In this document: positions 15,590-23,674 of the stretch, piece after piece | Layout: every line of letters starts with the position of its first letter | How positions within the stretch are numbered: position 1 is the stretch's first letter | Source of the DNA: Micromonospora sp. KC213 | Lineage (GTDB): Bacteria; Actinomycetota; Actinomycetes; Mycobacteriales; Micromonosporaceae | Length of the DNA stretch: 44,735 nt | Direction: 5' to 3' | Assembly: GCF_004348325.1 (NCBI RefSeq) | Contig: NZ_SMKF01000027.1 | Location: forward strand, 1 to 44,735 | Position numbers and translations under genes: made by a program | Notes under the pieces: model-generated | Told to the model about the DNA's origin: nothing | Seen by the model: the letters and a program-made list of their open reading frames with translations, nothing else | Database searches by the model: none

Positions 15590-16006
15590 ATGGCGTACGC
15601 GACCCCGGAGCAGCTCGCCGCCTACCCGGTCACCGTGCCGGCCGGTGCTGACGCCGAGCTGCTCCTCAAGCGAGCCAGCCGGGACGTCGACAGCGCGCTT
15701 TTCTGCACGGTCTACGACCCCGACAACCCCGACGTGCAGGCTGCCCTCCGCGACGCCACGTGCGAGCAGGTTGCCGGCTACCTCGACTCAGGGAACCGGA
15801 CCGGCACCGGAGCGGCACAACCTCCACCGGTGGGCTTCAGCATCGGGAAGGTGACCGTCCAGCGAGGCGGCAGCGGCAGCGCTGTTGGGGGACAGCAGGC
15901 AGCATCGGCCAAGGTCGGCCGCCTGTGGTACCAGGCGTGGCTGGTGCTCCAGAGCGCTGGGCTGACCGGTCAGGGCCCACAGGAGACCTGGTATGGAGTG
16001 GTCTGA
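15590..16006 (+). CDS. Head-tail connector (adaptor)
   Basis: The product has 138 residues with GGAGG ahead of ATG 15590. The N-terminal MAYATPEQLAAYPV and LLKRASRDVDSAL, then DATCEQVAGYLD, are typical of HK97 gp6/SPP1 gp15-type adaptor proteins that sit under the portal. A Gly/Ser-rich loop (RGGSGSAVGGQQ) and a C-terminal helix follow. It overlaps the next gene by 14 nt. Confidence 0.75.
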   Translation: MAYATPEQLAAYPVTVPAGADAELLLKRASRDVDSALFCTVYDPDNPDVQAALRDATCEQVAGYLDSGNRTGTGAAQPPPVGFSIGKVTVQRGGSGSAVGGQQAASAKVGRLWYQAWLVLQSAGLTGQGPQETWYGVV

Positions 16007-16334
16007 CTTCATCGCCGAGTGCATCCCCACCCCGGCCACGGTCAGCGTGGAGGCGTACCAGGGCAGCGGCGCGTACGGCCCGGTCTACGCCGCCCCGGTC
16101 GACGTGACCCCGTGCGTGGTCGAGCAGACCCGCCGCCTGGTCAGGGTGCAGACGCAGGACGCTGCCGGCGCCGAGCAGGTGTCCTCGACGACCGTGTACG
16201 CACCGCCCGGCACGACGTGCCCGCCCGGCTCCCGAGTGACCTGGGCCGGCCGAGCATCCCTGGTGCTGGCCCGTTCGGACCTGGCCGCGCACGGCCTGCC
16301 CCTCCCCGAGCACGTCGAGCTGAACCTGGAGTGA
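15993..16334 (+). CDS. Head closure/stopper protein
   Basis: The product has 113 residues, mostly beta strand (VSVEAYQGSGAYGPVYA, CVVEQTRRLVRVQT, VSSTTVYAPPGTTC, HVELNLE). Size, beta-barrel character and position between adaptor and HK97 gp10-like gene fit an SPP1 gp16-like stopper that seals the filled head. It overlaps the upstream gene by 14 nt, so the two are co-translated. Confidence 0.68.
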   Translation: MEWSDFIAECIPTPATVSVEAYQGSGAYGPVYAAPVDVTPCVVEQTRRLVRVQTQDAAGAEQVSSTTVYAPPGTTCPPGSRVTWAGRASLVLARSDLAAHGLPLPEHVELNLE

Positions 16335-16337
16335 GCC

Positions 16338-16709
16338 GTGACGGTCGAGGACGGCCCGTTCCGACTGGAGTGGGACGGCGACGAGGTCGAGGCGCTTCTC
16401 CAGGCCGCCAGCTTCGAAGGCGCCGAGCTGGCCGCCGAGCACCTCCTCGGCGAATCAAACCTCCTCGTGCCGCACGAGGAGGGCGACCTGGAACGGTCTG
16501 GCGAGGTCACCAGCGACGAGTCCACCGGCGAGGTTGTCGTCAGCTACGACCGGCCGTACGCCGTCAAGCAGCACGAAGACCTGACCCTCCGCCACGACGA
16601 GGGCCGCGAAGCGAAGTACCTGGAGAAGCCCATGAACGACGTCCAGGTCCAGGATACGATGCTCGCGATCATCGCCAAGGCCGCCGGTGAACCGTTCCGG
16701 GGGACGTGA
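16338..16709 (+). CDS. HK97 gp10-like head-tail joining protein
   Basis: The product has 123 residues from GTG 16338. It contains the family's usual order: an N-terminal helix (VEALLQAASFEGAELAAEHLL), a PHEEGDLERSGEV strand-loop, VSYDRPYAVKQHED and LTLRHDEGREAKYLEKPM. This matches phage minor capsid/HK97 gp10-type proteins at the head-tail joint. Its TGA overlaps the ATG at 16709. Confidence 0.8.
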   Translation: MTVEDGPFRLEWDGDEVEALLQAASFEGAELAAEHLLGESNLLVPHEEGDLERSGEVTSDESTGEVVVSYDRPYAVKQHEDLTLRHDEGREAKYLEKPMNDVQVQDTMLAIIAKAAGEPFRGT

Positions 16710-17161
16710 TGGCAACCGGTGACGGCTGGACCAGCAAGCTCCTCACCGGCTGCGCCGAGCACCTCGCCGCAGCCGGTATCGGCACCTGGCGCACGTCCGG
16801 CGTCTACCAGCCGGCGGAGACCGGCATCGCGATCCGGGCCGTACCGCAATCTCCGGACCGAATCATTACCCTCGCCGCGTACCCGCTGGGCACCGCCTTG
16901 CAGGGCATGGCCGACCACCAGACCGCCATCCAGATCCGGGTCCGTGGCCTCGCCGAGGACCCGCGCGACTGCGACGACCTGGCCGACGCGATCTACGACG
17001 CGCTGGACAGCGCCGCAGGCCTGCGCTGGGACGGTATCCCCGTCGTCCAGATCTGGCGGCAGAGCTACACCAGCCTCGGCCAGGACGGGAACCGCCGTTG
17101 GGAACGGTCGGAGAACTACTACGTGCAGGCCATGCGGCCTACCAGCAACAACACCGACTGA
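16709..17161 (+). CDS. Tail terminator protein
   Basis: The product has 150 residues from ATG 16709 (GTG 16706 possible). Features of tail terminator/minor capsid (DUF3168 or PF12691-like) proteins are present: an N-terminal helix (LLTGCAEHLAAAGIGTW), QTAIQIRVRGLAEDPRDCDDLADAIYDAL, and a strand-rich end (RWERSENYYVQAMRP). It lies right before the major tail gene. It would cap the tail tube and fix its length together with the tape measure. Confidence 0.75.
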   Translation: MATGDGWTSKLLTGCAEHLAAAGIGTWRTSGVYQPAETGIAIRAVPQSPDRIITLAAYPLGTALQGMADHQTAIQIRVRGLAEDPRDCDDLADAIYDALDSAAGLRWDGIPVVQIWRQSYTSLGQDGNRRWERSENYYVQAMRPTSNNTD

Positions 17162-17172
17162 AGGAGCGAGTC

Positions 17173-17940
17173 ATGGCCACGACCCCGACCACCCGCGTGA
17201 CCACCCTCGCGCGGTCCCACCGACTCGACGCCGACACCGCCGTCTTCCCAGCCAGCCAGTACCAGCAGCTCATGGGCATCGAGGACCTCAAGCTGGTGGA
17301 GGAGGTGCGCGTCGAGGAAGACGAGATGTACTCCGACAATGGGGCGATGCGGGAGACGAACACCGGCTACAACTGGCGGCTGGAGGGAAAGCTCGCCTAC
17401 TCGACCAACCTCGCCGGAACGTCGATCGACCCGGTCCACGCCTTCCTGCGCACGAAATTCAAGGCTCACCGCGCCGGCCGAGTGGAGAACGCCGAGTTCG
17501 GCGTGAGGTTTTACAACCGGGACGGCCTGGACTCTGGCCATGACCACGAGGGCCGCGTCTACGTGAAGAGCTGGACGATGCCCGGTGGGAAGGGCCGCGA
17601 CGTCATCGACGTCGTCCTGCAGGGCCAGGGGCCGCTGGCGGACATCGTCAACCCGATCGCGTCGCTGGTGCCGACCATCACCGCCCTCGACCCGGCCACC
17701 GGGGGCACCGCGGGCGGCAACCATGTCAACATCTACGGCCAGCACTTCAAGCCCGGCGGGGTGGCCGCCGTAACCGACGTTGATTTCGGCGCCAACCCCG
17801 CCAGCGACTTCACCGTCGTCTCCGACTCGCACGTCGTGGCGACCGCCCCGGCCGGTGCGGCTGGCACCGTCCAGGTCTCCGTGACCACATCGGCAGGCAC
17901 CTCGGCCAACACGGCCGCCGACGACTACACCTACGCCTGA
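17173..17940 (+). CDS. Major tail protein with C-terminal Ig-like (IPT/TIG) domain
   Basis: The product has 255 residues; AAGGAG lies ahead of ATG 17173. Residues 1-165 form the tube-forming part (NTGYNWRLEGKLAYSTN, GRVYVKSWTMPGGKGRDVIDV). Residues about 172-255 read as an IPT/TIG Ig-like domain: PTITALDPATGGTAGGNHVN, then DVDFGANPASDF and VSVTTSAGTSANT. Ig-like domains on tail tube proteins are thought to decorate the tail outside and bind cell-surface sugars. Its stop overlaps the tail assembly chaperone start. Confidence 0.88.
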   Translation: MATTPTTRVTTLARSHRLDADTAVFPASQYQQLMGIEDLKLVEEVRVEEDEMYSDNGAMRETNTGYNWRLEGKLAYSTNLAGTSIDPVHAFLRTKFKAHRAGRVENAEFGVRFYNRDGLDSGHDHEGRVYVKSWTMPGGKGRDVIDVVLQGQGPLADIVNPIASLVPTITALDPATGGTAGGNHVNIYGQHFKPGGVAAVTDVDFGANPASDFTVVSDSHVVATAPAGAAGTVQVSVTTSAGTSANTAADDYTYA

Positions 17941-18512
17941 TGGCCCGTCTCTCCGGCCTCGACCAGTACCTTGACCCCGGTCTGACCCTCGCTCTTCCTG
18001 GGCCGGATGGGGCCGAGCGGGACTACGTCATTCCACTGCCCAGCGCGGAGTTGGGGCTGTGGTGCCGGCGGATCGCCGAGTCCGCTGGCGAAGTCTCGGC
18101 GGCCAGCACCGAACGGGAACTGCGGGAGGCCACCGACCGGGCCCGCGCCCGGGTCGAGGCGCTACCGAAGCTGCCCGGTGACCTTTCCTTCGAGGAGCGT
18201 CTGCTCGGCGACGCCCACCCGCGAATGCTCGCTGACCGGGTGCCGGACCCGTACGTACAGTTTGCCGCCCAAACCGTCTACGTGTGGATCATAGGCGGCG
18301 AGGAAGCCGCCGAGCGGTGGTGGACGTCGGGAGGCCGCCCCCCGGCGCCGGGCCCGGTGCCGAACCGGGCCGACCGCAGGGCAGCTCGTGGCGGGACCAG
18401 TACGGCCGCGGCCGACGCGACCCGCGAACCGGCCTCTACGAGTGGTACGACATCCCGTCGGAGGAGCGGCCGGCGCCGTCAGGGCGGCAAGTCTCCTGGG
18501 CAGAGATCCTGA
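17940..18512 (+). CDS. Tail assembly chaperone, short form (gpG-like)
   Basis: The product has 190 residues from ATG 17940, overlapping the major tail stop (TGATG). The N-terminal 125 residues are a conserved-looking helical domain (GLWCRRIAESAGEVSAAS, LSFEERLLGDAHPRMLAD). After residue about 130 the 0-frame protein becomes low-complexity Arg/Ser/Thr, which is a sign that the useful reading frame moves to -1. It acts with the long form to coat the tape measure before tube polymerisation. Confidence 0.82.
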   Translation: MARLSGLDQYLDPGLTLALPGPDGAERDYVIPLPSAELGLWCRRIAESAGEVSAASTERELREATDRARARVEALPKLPGDLSFEERLLGDAHPRMLADRVPDPYVQFAAQTVYVWIIGGEEAAERWWTSGGRPPAPGPVPNRADRRAARGGTSTAAADATREPASTSGTTSRRRSGRRRQGGKSPGQRS

Positions 18513-18727
18513 CCCACTGGCCGGCGGTCGAGGCCGACCTGCACAGCGAGTACGGCATCGACGTCGAGGACCGGGGGCTGATGCGGGCTCGGTCGTGGCG
18601 GTGGCTGCGGAGCCGGATCGTGGGGCTACTCGCCGCCGACACGCGGCTGTCCCGGGCACTCAGCCCGGATGGCACGTCAGGTGATCATCCCCGCTCGCAG
18701 ACGATCCCGTCACCATCACGGTCCTGA
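17940..18727 (+). CDS. Tail assembly chaperone, -1 frameshift long form (gpGT-like)
   Basis: The -1 frame is open from 18236 to the stop at 18725-18727 and encodes a typical gpT extension: RDPRTGLYEWYDIPSEERP, VSWAEILTHWPAVEADLH, and RSWRWLRSRIVGLL. The likely slip site is C-CCC-CCG at 18338-18344, in phase with the short-form frame. An internal GTG at 18284 has no obvious ribosome site. A shift at the slip site gives a fusion of about 262 residues. Most tailed phages make the long form by such a shift, so this is expected by analogy; the exact site is inferred. Confidence 0.75.
18338..18344 (+). other. Candidate -1 ribosomal slip site CCCCCCG
   Basis: In the short-form frame it reads C-CCC-CCG, so both tRNAs can re-pair after slipping back by one (CCC to CCC and CCG to CCC). 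It lies in the overlap of the two chaperone frames, 171 nt before the short-form stop. Confidence 0.5.
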
Positions 18728-19167
18728 TACCACTCGTACTCCGGATCCTTGCCCTCCTCGTACGGCCCGTAGCCCTCGCGGTTTGCCTCGCGGCATGTGT
18801 CGAATCTCGGGTCGGTCTTCGGTGCCGCCGGTGTCGGCTTACGGGTGGTGGGCTTTGGTGCTGGCTTACGGGTGGTGGCGGCCGGCTTCGCCGTGGGCTT
18901 CGTGGTGGCCGCTACAGCTGGCCGAGGTGTTGTTGCTGCGGGGGCCGGGGCTGTTGCAGTCGTCCTGGCCGGTGCGGCTGCGGCTGGCGCGGATGTGGTT
19001 AGCGGCTGGGTCTTGGCCGTCGGGCTGGTGTCGTCGTTGATCGCGCCGACGATCCCGGCGCCGCAGCAGCAGAGCACGATTCCGGCGAGGACCGACCCGC
19101 CAATCACGCCCACCGGCGAGTTGAACTGCAAGGGCCCGAGGCGAAAGTTCCATCGAAGTTTGGACAC
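18685..19167 (-). CDS. Membrane-anchored Excalibur calcium-binding-domain protein (moron)
   Basis: The product has 160 residues from GTG 19167. An N-terminal hydrophobic helix (about residues 18-43, containing LCCCGAG) acts as signal anchor or lipoprotein-like segment. A long Ala/Thr/Pro/Lys linker (45-118) follows, then an Excalibur domain at about 120-160: DTCREANREGYGPY and DRDGDGIVCE, the DxDxDGxxCE calcium loop. It would be exposed outside the cell membrane. It is the only minus-strand gene in the tail module and overlaps the 3' end of the chaperone long form by 43 nt. A TAGCGT box 8 nt before GTG suggests its own leaderless promoter. It may be expressed in the lysogen. Confidence 0.82.
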   Translation of the reverse strand: MSKLRWNFRLGPLQFNSPVGVIGGSVLAGIVLCCCGAGIVGAINDDTSPTAKTQPLTTSAPAAAAPARTTATAPAPAATTPRPAVAATTKPTAKPAATTRKPAPKPTTRKPTPAAPKTDPRFDTCREANREGYGPYEEGKDPEYEWYQDRDGDGIVCERG

Positions 19168-19175
19168 GCCAGCGG

Positions 19176-19181
19176 ACGCTA
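19176..19181 (-). promoter_or_regulatory. -10 box TAGCGT for the Excalibur gene
   Basis: On the minus strand TAGCGT fits TANNNT and ends 8 nt before GTG 19167. This matches the leaderless layout seen at 4898, 4988 and 32075. No ribosome site is seen. Confidence 0.35.
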
Positions 19182-19221
19182 CTGCCCGCTGTCAACCCCG
19201 TACAGATGGAGGAGGTGGCCA

Positions 19222-20724
19222 ATGGCGCTCAAACTCGGCGAATTGGTCGCCTATCTAAAGACCGACAACAAGGGGCTGAAAGACGGCCTGGCCGAAGGGC
19301 GCCAGGAGGTGCGCCGCGGCGGCCGAGACATGGAACAGGAAGCCGCAGCCACCGCCCTCGCCATGGCCGCGGTCCTCGGCGCTGGCGGTCGCGCTGCTGG
19401 GGAGGAGTGGGTACGCGGCGCGGACGGGAAGCTGCGGGATGGCCGGGGCCGGTTCGTCGCCGCCGGCAAGGCCCTGGGGGACGCTACCGCTGCTGACGTC
19501 GCAGGAGCAGGCTCCCGTCTCGCTGGTGGGCTGCTGGGCCGCTTCGGCGCCAGGTTCGGCGCGATGCTGCCCGACTCGGTCGGCAAGGTCTTCAGTGGCC
19601 TGCCGCCCCAGGTCCAGAGCGTGATCGCTGCTGCCGCCGCCACGATGGCCGTCACCATGTCCGCCGCTATCGGCGCGGCGCTGGCCGCCGGCATCCTCCT
19701 CGCAGTCGGCGGCGGCGTTCTGGCCCTGGGCATCACGCAGGCGGTCAAGGACCCGGCCGTCGCCGCGGCGTGGAAGGGATTCGGTGACCGGGCGAAGAAA
19801 GCGTTAGCCGGATTCGCCGAGCCATTCAAAGAGCCACTGATGAGGGCGGCGGACACTTTCGGTGACGCGATCGAGCGAATGGGCCCTGGCCTCAAGGAGA
19901 TCGGTCGGATCATCGCCCCGGTGATCGACAAGCTCGCTCCGGCACTTGTCGGTTTCGCCGAAAAGGCCATGCCGGGGCTGAAAGACGCGGTCCAGCAGAG
20001 CGTTCCCCTATTCGAAACCCTCGCAAGGCATCTGCCTGAAATCGGGGCAGCGGTGTCGTTTTTCCTGTCGTCGATCGCTGACGGCGGAGCAGGCGCGAAC
20101 ACCATCCTGAGTGACATGCTGACCTGGCTTGAAGGTGCGATCATCATCGCCGGGTGGCTGATCGGATCGCTGGCCAGCCTCTATCAGTGGATTCGCGACA
20201 CCTTCTCCACGCTGGCGCGCGTCGGCGGCGAGGTATGGGACTCGATCAAGAATGGTGCCAGTTCGGCCCTGAACTGGGTGCGAGGCAAGTTCGACTGGGC
20301 AGTCGGCGTCGTCCGGGGCCTGAAGGGCCGGATCGGCCGCGCCTCGTCTGGAATGTGGGACGGAGTCAAGAATTCGTTCCGCGCCGCCCTCAACTGGGTC
20401 ATCAGCAAATGGAATGGGCTGCAATTCCGGCTGCCGTCGATCACCGCTTTCGGGCAGACGATCGGCGGCGGCACGATCGGCACTCCGAACATTCCACATC
20501 TGGCGACCGGTGGTGACGTGTTGGAGTCCGGTCTTGCGGTGATTCACCGGGGCGAGCGGATTCTGCCGGCGGCCCAGGTTGACCGTCTCCCGGCTGGCGG
20601 GGGCAAGCCAGCCGAGCTGCGCATTACCGGCGAGTTGGTCGCGCGTGGCTCCGACCTGGTGCTGGTGCTGCGGGAGCGGGCGCAGGTCACCACTGGCGGC
20701 ATCGTCAAGCTGATCGACGGATGA
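19222..20724 (+). CDS. Tape measure protein (short)
   Basis: The product has 500 residues, with GGAGGAGG ahead of ATG 19222. The N-terminus is typical (LGELVAYLKTDNKGLKDGL, then an EVRRGGRDMEQ helix). Hydrophobic segments lie around residues 130-180 and 305-330, and amphipathic helical repeats (IKNGASSALNWVRGKF, VKNSFRAALNWVISKW) follow. The C-terminus IPHLATGGDVLESGLAVIHRGERILPA is a common tape-measure ending. At 500 residues the tail should be short, roughly 75 nm by the usual 1.5 angstrom per residue rule. It sets tail length and helps DNA passage. Confidence 0.9.
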   Translation: MALKLGELVAYLKTDNKGLKDGLAEGRQEVRRGGRDMEQEAAATALAMAAVLGAGGRAAGEEWVRGADGKLRDGRGRFVAAGKALGDATAADVAGAGSRLAGGLLGRFGARFGAMLPDSVGKVFSGLPPQVQSVIAAAAATMAVTMSAAIGAALAAGILLAVGGGVLALGITQAVKDPAVAAAWKGFGDRAKKALAGFAEPFKEPLMRAADTFGDAIERMGPGLKEIGRIIAPVIDKLAPALVGFAEKAMPGLKDAVQQSVPLFETLARHLPEIGAAVSFFLSSIADGGAGANTILSDMLTWLEGAIIIAGWLIGSLASLYQWIRDTFSTLARVGGEVWDSIKNGASSALNWVRGKFDWAVGVVRGLKGRIGRASSGMWDGVKNSFRAALNWVISKWNGLQFRLPSITAFGQTIGGGTIGTPNIPHLATGGDVLESGLAVIHRGERILPAAQVDRLPAGGGKPAELRITGELVARGSDLVLVLRERAQVTTGGIVKLIDG

Positions 20725-20733
20725 GGAGGCGGG

Positions 20734-22926
20734 GTGTCGTACCTGACCGGAGACTCACTCCTGGTCCGCATCAGAATTGCGTTCGGGGCATCTATCGCCG
20801 CAGACCCGGCGACATGGTCGTGGACGGACGTCACCGAGTGGTGGCATGTGCCAGACGACGTGTCGGTTAGTTGGGGGCGGTCGTCGAGGGCAGGGCAGGC
20901 CGAGTACTCGACCCTCGGCCTCACCCTGAAGAACACCGACGGCCGCTTCACCGCCTACAACCCCCTGTCGCCGTACTGGCCGCATGTCCGCAGGTGGACG
21001 CCCATCGAGTTCGACATCGACCTCGGCGACGGGGCGGGGTGGCGTAACAGGTTCAGCGGCTTCGTGCGGAAGTGGCCGCTGACTTGGCCTGGACGGTCAG
21101 AGAAGATGGCCGTCGCCCGCATCGAGGCGGTCGGCGTGCTCTGCCGCCTTGGCCGTGGCAACCCTCCGGCGAAGTCATCACTACGCCGCACCATTCCCGC
21201 CACCGGCACCCTCGCCTACTGGCCGGCCGAGGACGGCCCCGCCTCCGGCCAGGCAGCCTCCGCGTTCCCGGACCACCCACCCCTGACGATCGTCGGCGTG
21301 TACGAGTTCGCGCCGATCGAGAGCTGGAAGAACTCCCAGGGTTACAGCGTCGACTATGGCACTGCCGGCCTGGTTGACGTGTCCGGTGGCGCGACGATGA
21401 CTGCGGCCGTACCAGCGACCGTCACGGTCGCCACCGCGACCGCCTGGACGGTGGCCGTCTGCGCCGACATCCCCGACACGCGGGCGACCGATCTGGTGCT
21501 GGTGGAGATTGCCACCCCGGGCGGCACCCACTCGGCGTGGCGGCTGGTCGTGACGACCACCGCCCGCACCCAGGTCCACGCCCGAAACAGCGCGGGAACC
21601 TGGGTCATCGTCGTGGACAACTCGTCGTTGGTTCTGTCGATGTTCTCGCACAACCTGGCGGTGTGGCAGTCCGGCGGCAACATCCAGGTCGGGTTCAACT
21701 GGGATTCGGTGAGCGGCTACAAGGGGTCCGGGTCGGTGGCCGGCACCCTCGCCGGCGTCGCCCAGGTAGTGGTCAACCCCACGGCGTCGACCGCGGCGGT
21801 GCCTACCCCGATGGGGCACATCGCGGTGTGGGCTGGGCACAGTCTTACGGCCGTGGACCTGCGCGACGGGCCCGTGGTTCTCGCCTTGTTCGGATACGGC
21901 TGGTCGAGCATCGCGAGCGGGGCCGCGGCGACCGGCGAACCGGCCACCGAGCGGCTAGCCCGGCTGGCCGCCGAGGACGGCGTCCCCTTGGCCATGGCGG
22001 CGGCGGATCCGGGAGACGAGGTGATGATGGGCTTGCAGCGGCCCGGAACAGCGTTGGACCTGTATCAGGGGTGTGAGGCCGCCGATGCGGGCCTCCTGTA
22101 CGAGGATGGCTTCGGGCTCGGCTACCTCCCGAGGACAGCCCGATACAACCAACCGGTCGCGTTGACCATCGACGCCGCTGCCGGCGAGCTGGGGACACCG
22201 TTTGAACCGGTCGACGACGACCAGATGCTGCGCAACAAGTGGACGGTCGAGCGGATCGACGGCAGCTCAGCAGTAGCCGCCGACGAGGAGTCGATCATCC
22301 TCCAGGGGGAGATTGAAGACTCCGTCACGCTCAACCTGGCCTCGGATCATCCTCTGCCCGACCACGCCGGCTGGCGGCTGCGCCTGTCCACAGTTCAGGA
22401 GCCCCGCTACCCGGCCGTCACCATCACCCTGTCCTCCAGCCGGGGACTCGCGGCAGCGTGGTGTGCCTGCAAGTCAGGCAGCCGGGTTCAGGTAATCAAC
22501 CCGCCGGAGCAGAACCCGCCCGGCACGGTTGACCAATTGGTGGTGGGCGCGACGGAGGTGTACCGCGGCCGTCGGTCGTGGCGGGCCACGATGAACGTGG
22601 AGCCGGCCGCGCCATGGCTAGTCGCCACCGCAAGCGGCCCGCATCGCGCCGCCGCGGCCGGGTCGACGCTCGCCACCGACATCACCGCCGGCGCGATGTC
22701 GCTGTCCCTCACCTCCACGGCGGCCGGCGGCCTGTGGACCACGAAGGCGTCCGCGTTCCCCCTCGACCTGCTCATCGGCGGCGAACGGGTCACCGTGTCG
22801 GCCATTACCGGCACGTCGAGCCCACAGGCCGCCACCGTCACCGCCCGGGCGGTCAACGGCGTGTCCCGATCTTGGCAGGCTGGCACACCGGTACAGGTGT
22901 GGTCGCCGGCCGTCGTTCCACTGTGA
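20734..22926 (+). CDS. Minor tail protein with LamG-like region
   Basis: The product has 730 residues from GTG 20734. The start resembles distal tail/baseplate proteins of actinophages: VRIRIAFGASIAADPATWSW, then WGRSSRAGQAEYSTLGLTLKNTDGRFT and RFSGFVRKWPLTW. Residues about 150-390 look like a concanavalin/LamG-type beta sandwich (TGTLAYWPAEDG...WQSGGNIQVGFNWDS). The C-terminal part is beta-rich with a VTARAVNGVSRSW closing segment also common in these proteins. It probably forms the tail tip and may bind host surface sugars. Confidence 0.8.
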   Translation: MSYLTGDSLLVRIRIAFGASIAADPATWSWTDVTEWWHVPDDVSVSWGRSSRAGQAEYSTLGLTLKNTDGRFTAYNPLSPYWPHVRRWTPIEFDIDLGDGAGWRNRFSGFVRKWPLTWPGRSEKMAVARIEAVGVLCRLGRGNPPAKSSLRRTIPATGTLAYWPAEDGPASGQAASAFPDHPPLTIVGVYEFAPIESWKNSQGYSVDYGTAGLVDVSGGATMTAAVPATVTVATATAWTVAVCADIPDTRATDLVLVEIATPGGTHSAWRLVVTTTARTQVHARNSAGTWVIVVDNSSLVLSMFSHNLAVWQSGGNIQVGFNWDSVSGYKGSGSVAGTLAGVAQVVVNPTASTAAVPTPMGHIAVWAGHSLTAVDLRDGPVVLALFGYGWSSIASGAAATGEPATERLARLAAEDGVPLAMAAADPGDEVMMGLQRPGTALDLYQGCEAADAGLLYEDGFGLGYLPRTARYNQPVALTIDAAAGELGTPFEPVDDDQMLRNKWTVERIDGSSAVAADEESIILQGEIEDSVTLNLASDHPLPDHAGWRLRLSTVQEPRYPAVTITLSSSRGLAAAWCACKSGSRVQVINPPEQNPPGTVDQLVVGATEVYRGRRSWRATMNVEPAAPWLVATASGPHRAAAAGSTLATDITAGAMSLSLTSTAAGGLWTTKASAFPLDLLIGGERVTVSAITGTSSPQAATVTARAVNGVSRSWQAGTPVQVWSPAVVPL

Positions 22927-22942
22927 TGCGAAAGGGTGCCCG

Positions 22943-23407
22943 ATGACGACTGCTGCCGGCGACCTCCTCACGCCGTCGAGGCTCAACCCGATCGCTTTCC
23001 AGCTTCAGCTGGCGTCGCTCTACACCCTGACGGGTACGGCCACGGATCTCACCCTGACCAACGTCACCCCGGGCTACGCGCCGAGCACCATGTCTGTGGT
23101 TGTGCCGGAGGGCGGCATGGTGGGTCTGGCCGTCTGGACCGGCGATTTCCAGCTCACCTCGTCTGGGGCGGTTACCGCGGCCACTGTCGACCTGACGATC
23201 GATGGTGCTGTGCCCACTGGCGCTCCGCAGGCCATCTTCGATCCGGGCAACGTGACCGACGCCCGCGCCACCAATCCGTCGCACTGGCCGTTCTTCCTGG
23301 CGGCAGGGTCGCACTTTTTCGGCCTCCGCGCCTCCGTGACGCCCTCGGTCAGCAACGTGCGGCTGAACGCCAAGCACACCGCCCTGTCCATTCTTCTGCA
23401 CCCGTAG
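22943..23407 (+). CDS. Minor tail/baseplate protein
   Basis: The product has 154 residues from ATG 22943, 16 bases after the previous stop. Beta-rich throughout (ATDLTLTNVTPGYAPSTMSVVV, GAVTAATVDLTIDGAV, AAGSHFFGLRASVTPSVSNVRL) with a helical start. The arrangement resembles small beta-sandwich tail-fibre or tail-tip proteins. No named family is recognised; the call rests on position and fold pattern. Confidence 0.65.
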   Translation: MTTAAGDLLTPSRLNPIAFQLQLASLYTLTGTATDLTLTNVTPGYAPSTMSVVVPEGGMVGLAVWTGDFQLTSSGAVTAATVDLTIDGAVPTGAPQAIFDPGNVTDARATNPSHWPFFLAAGSHFFGLRASVTPSVSNVRLNAKHTALSILLHP

Positions 23408-23419
23408 AGGAGCGCATCC

Positions 23420-23674
23420 ATGTCCATGCCCGGTGAGAGCCGCACCTTCCCCGTGAAGTTGACCGTGACGGTCGTGGAGGTTGGTACGGACACCCAGGTG
23501 GTCATCGACGTGCCGCTCCCCGTCCCGGCCGGGACGGTGATCAGCAACGAGGAGATTCACACCTTCTACGGCAAGCTCATGGCCGCTTTGCAGGCCAGTC
23601 CAGATCTCGGGGTGGCTCGTGCTGAGCTGGTGTCGGAGCAGCGCCTGGACGTCGACCCGGGCATGGCGGCATGA
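23420..23674 (+). CDS. Small beta-rich tail-region protein
   Basis: The product has 84 residues from ATG 23420 with GAGGAG upstream. It has two long strands (RTFPVKLTVTVVEVG, TQVVIDVPLPVPAG), then a helix (NEEIHTFYGKLMAALQ) and an acidic end. No family is recognised. Its stop overlaps the ATG of the peptidase gene by 4 nt (ATGA), so the two are co-translated. Confidence 0.65.
   Translation: MSMPGESRTFPVKLTVTVVEVGTDTQVVIDVPLPVPAGTVISNEEIHTFYGKLMAALQASPDLGVARAELVSEQRLDVDPGMAA

Noticed and set aside
18268..18274. CCCAAAC as a frameshift heptamer in the tail chaperone gene
   Set aside because: It is not in the X-XXY-YYZ phase of the short-form frame (codons read GCC-CAA-ACC), so a -1 slip would not re-pair.
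19190..19195. Perfect TTGACA on the minus strand as -35 of the Excalibur gene
   Set aside because: A -10 at normal spacing would fall on the start codon and has no TANNNT match. The TAGCGT box at 19176-19181 fits better but is only 8 bp away, so the two cannot work together.
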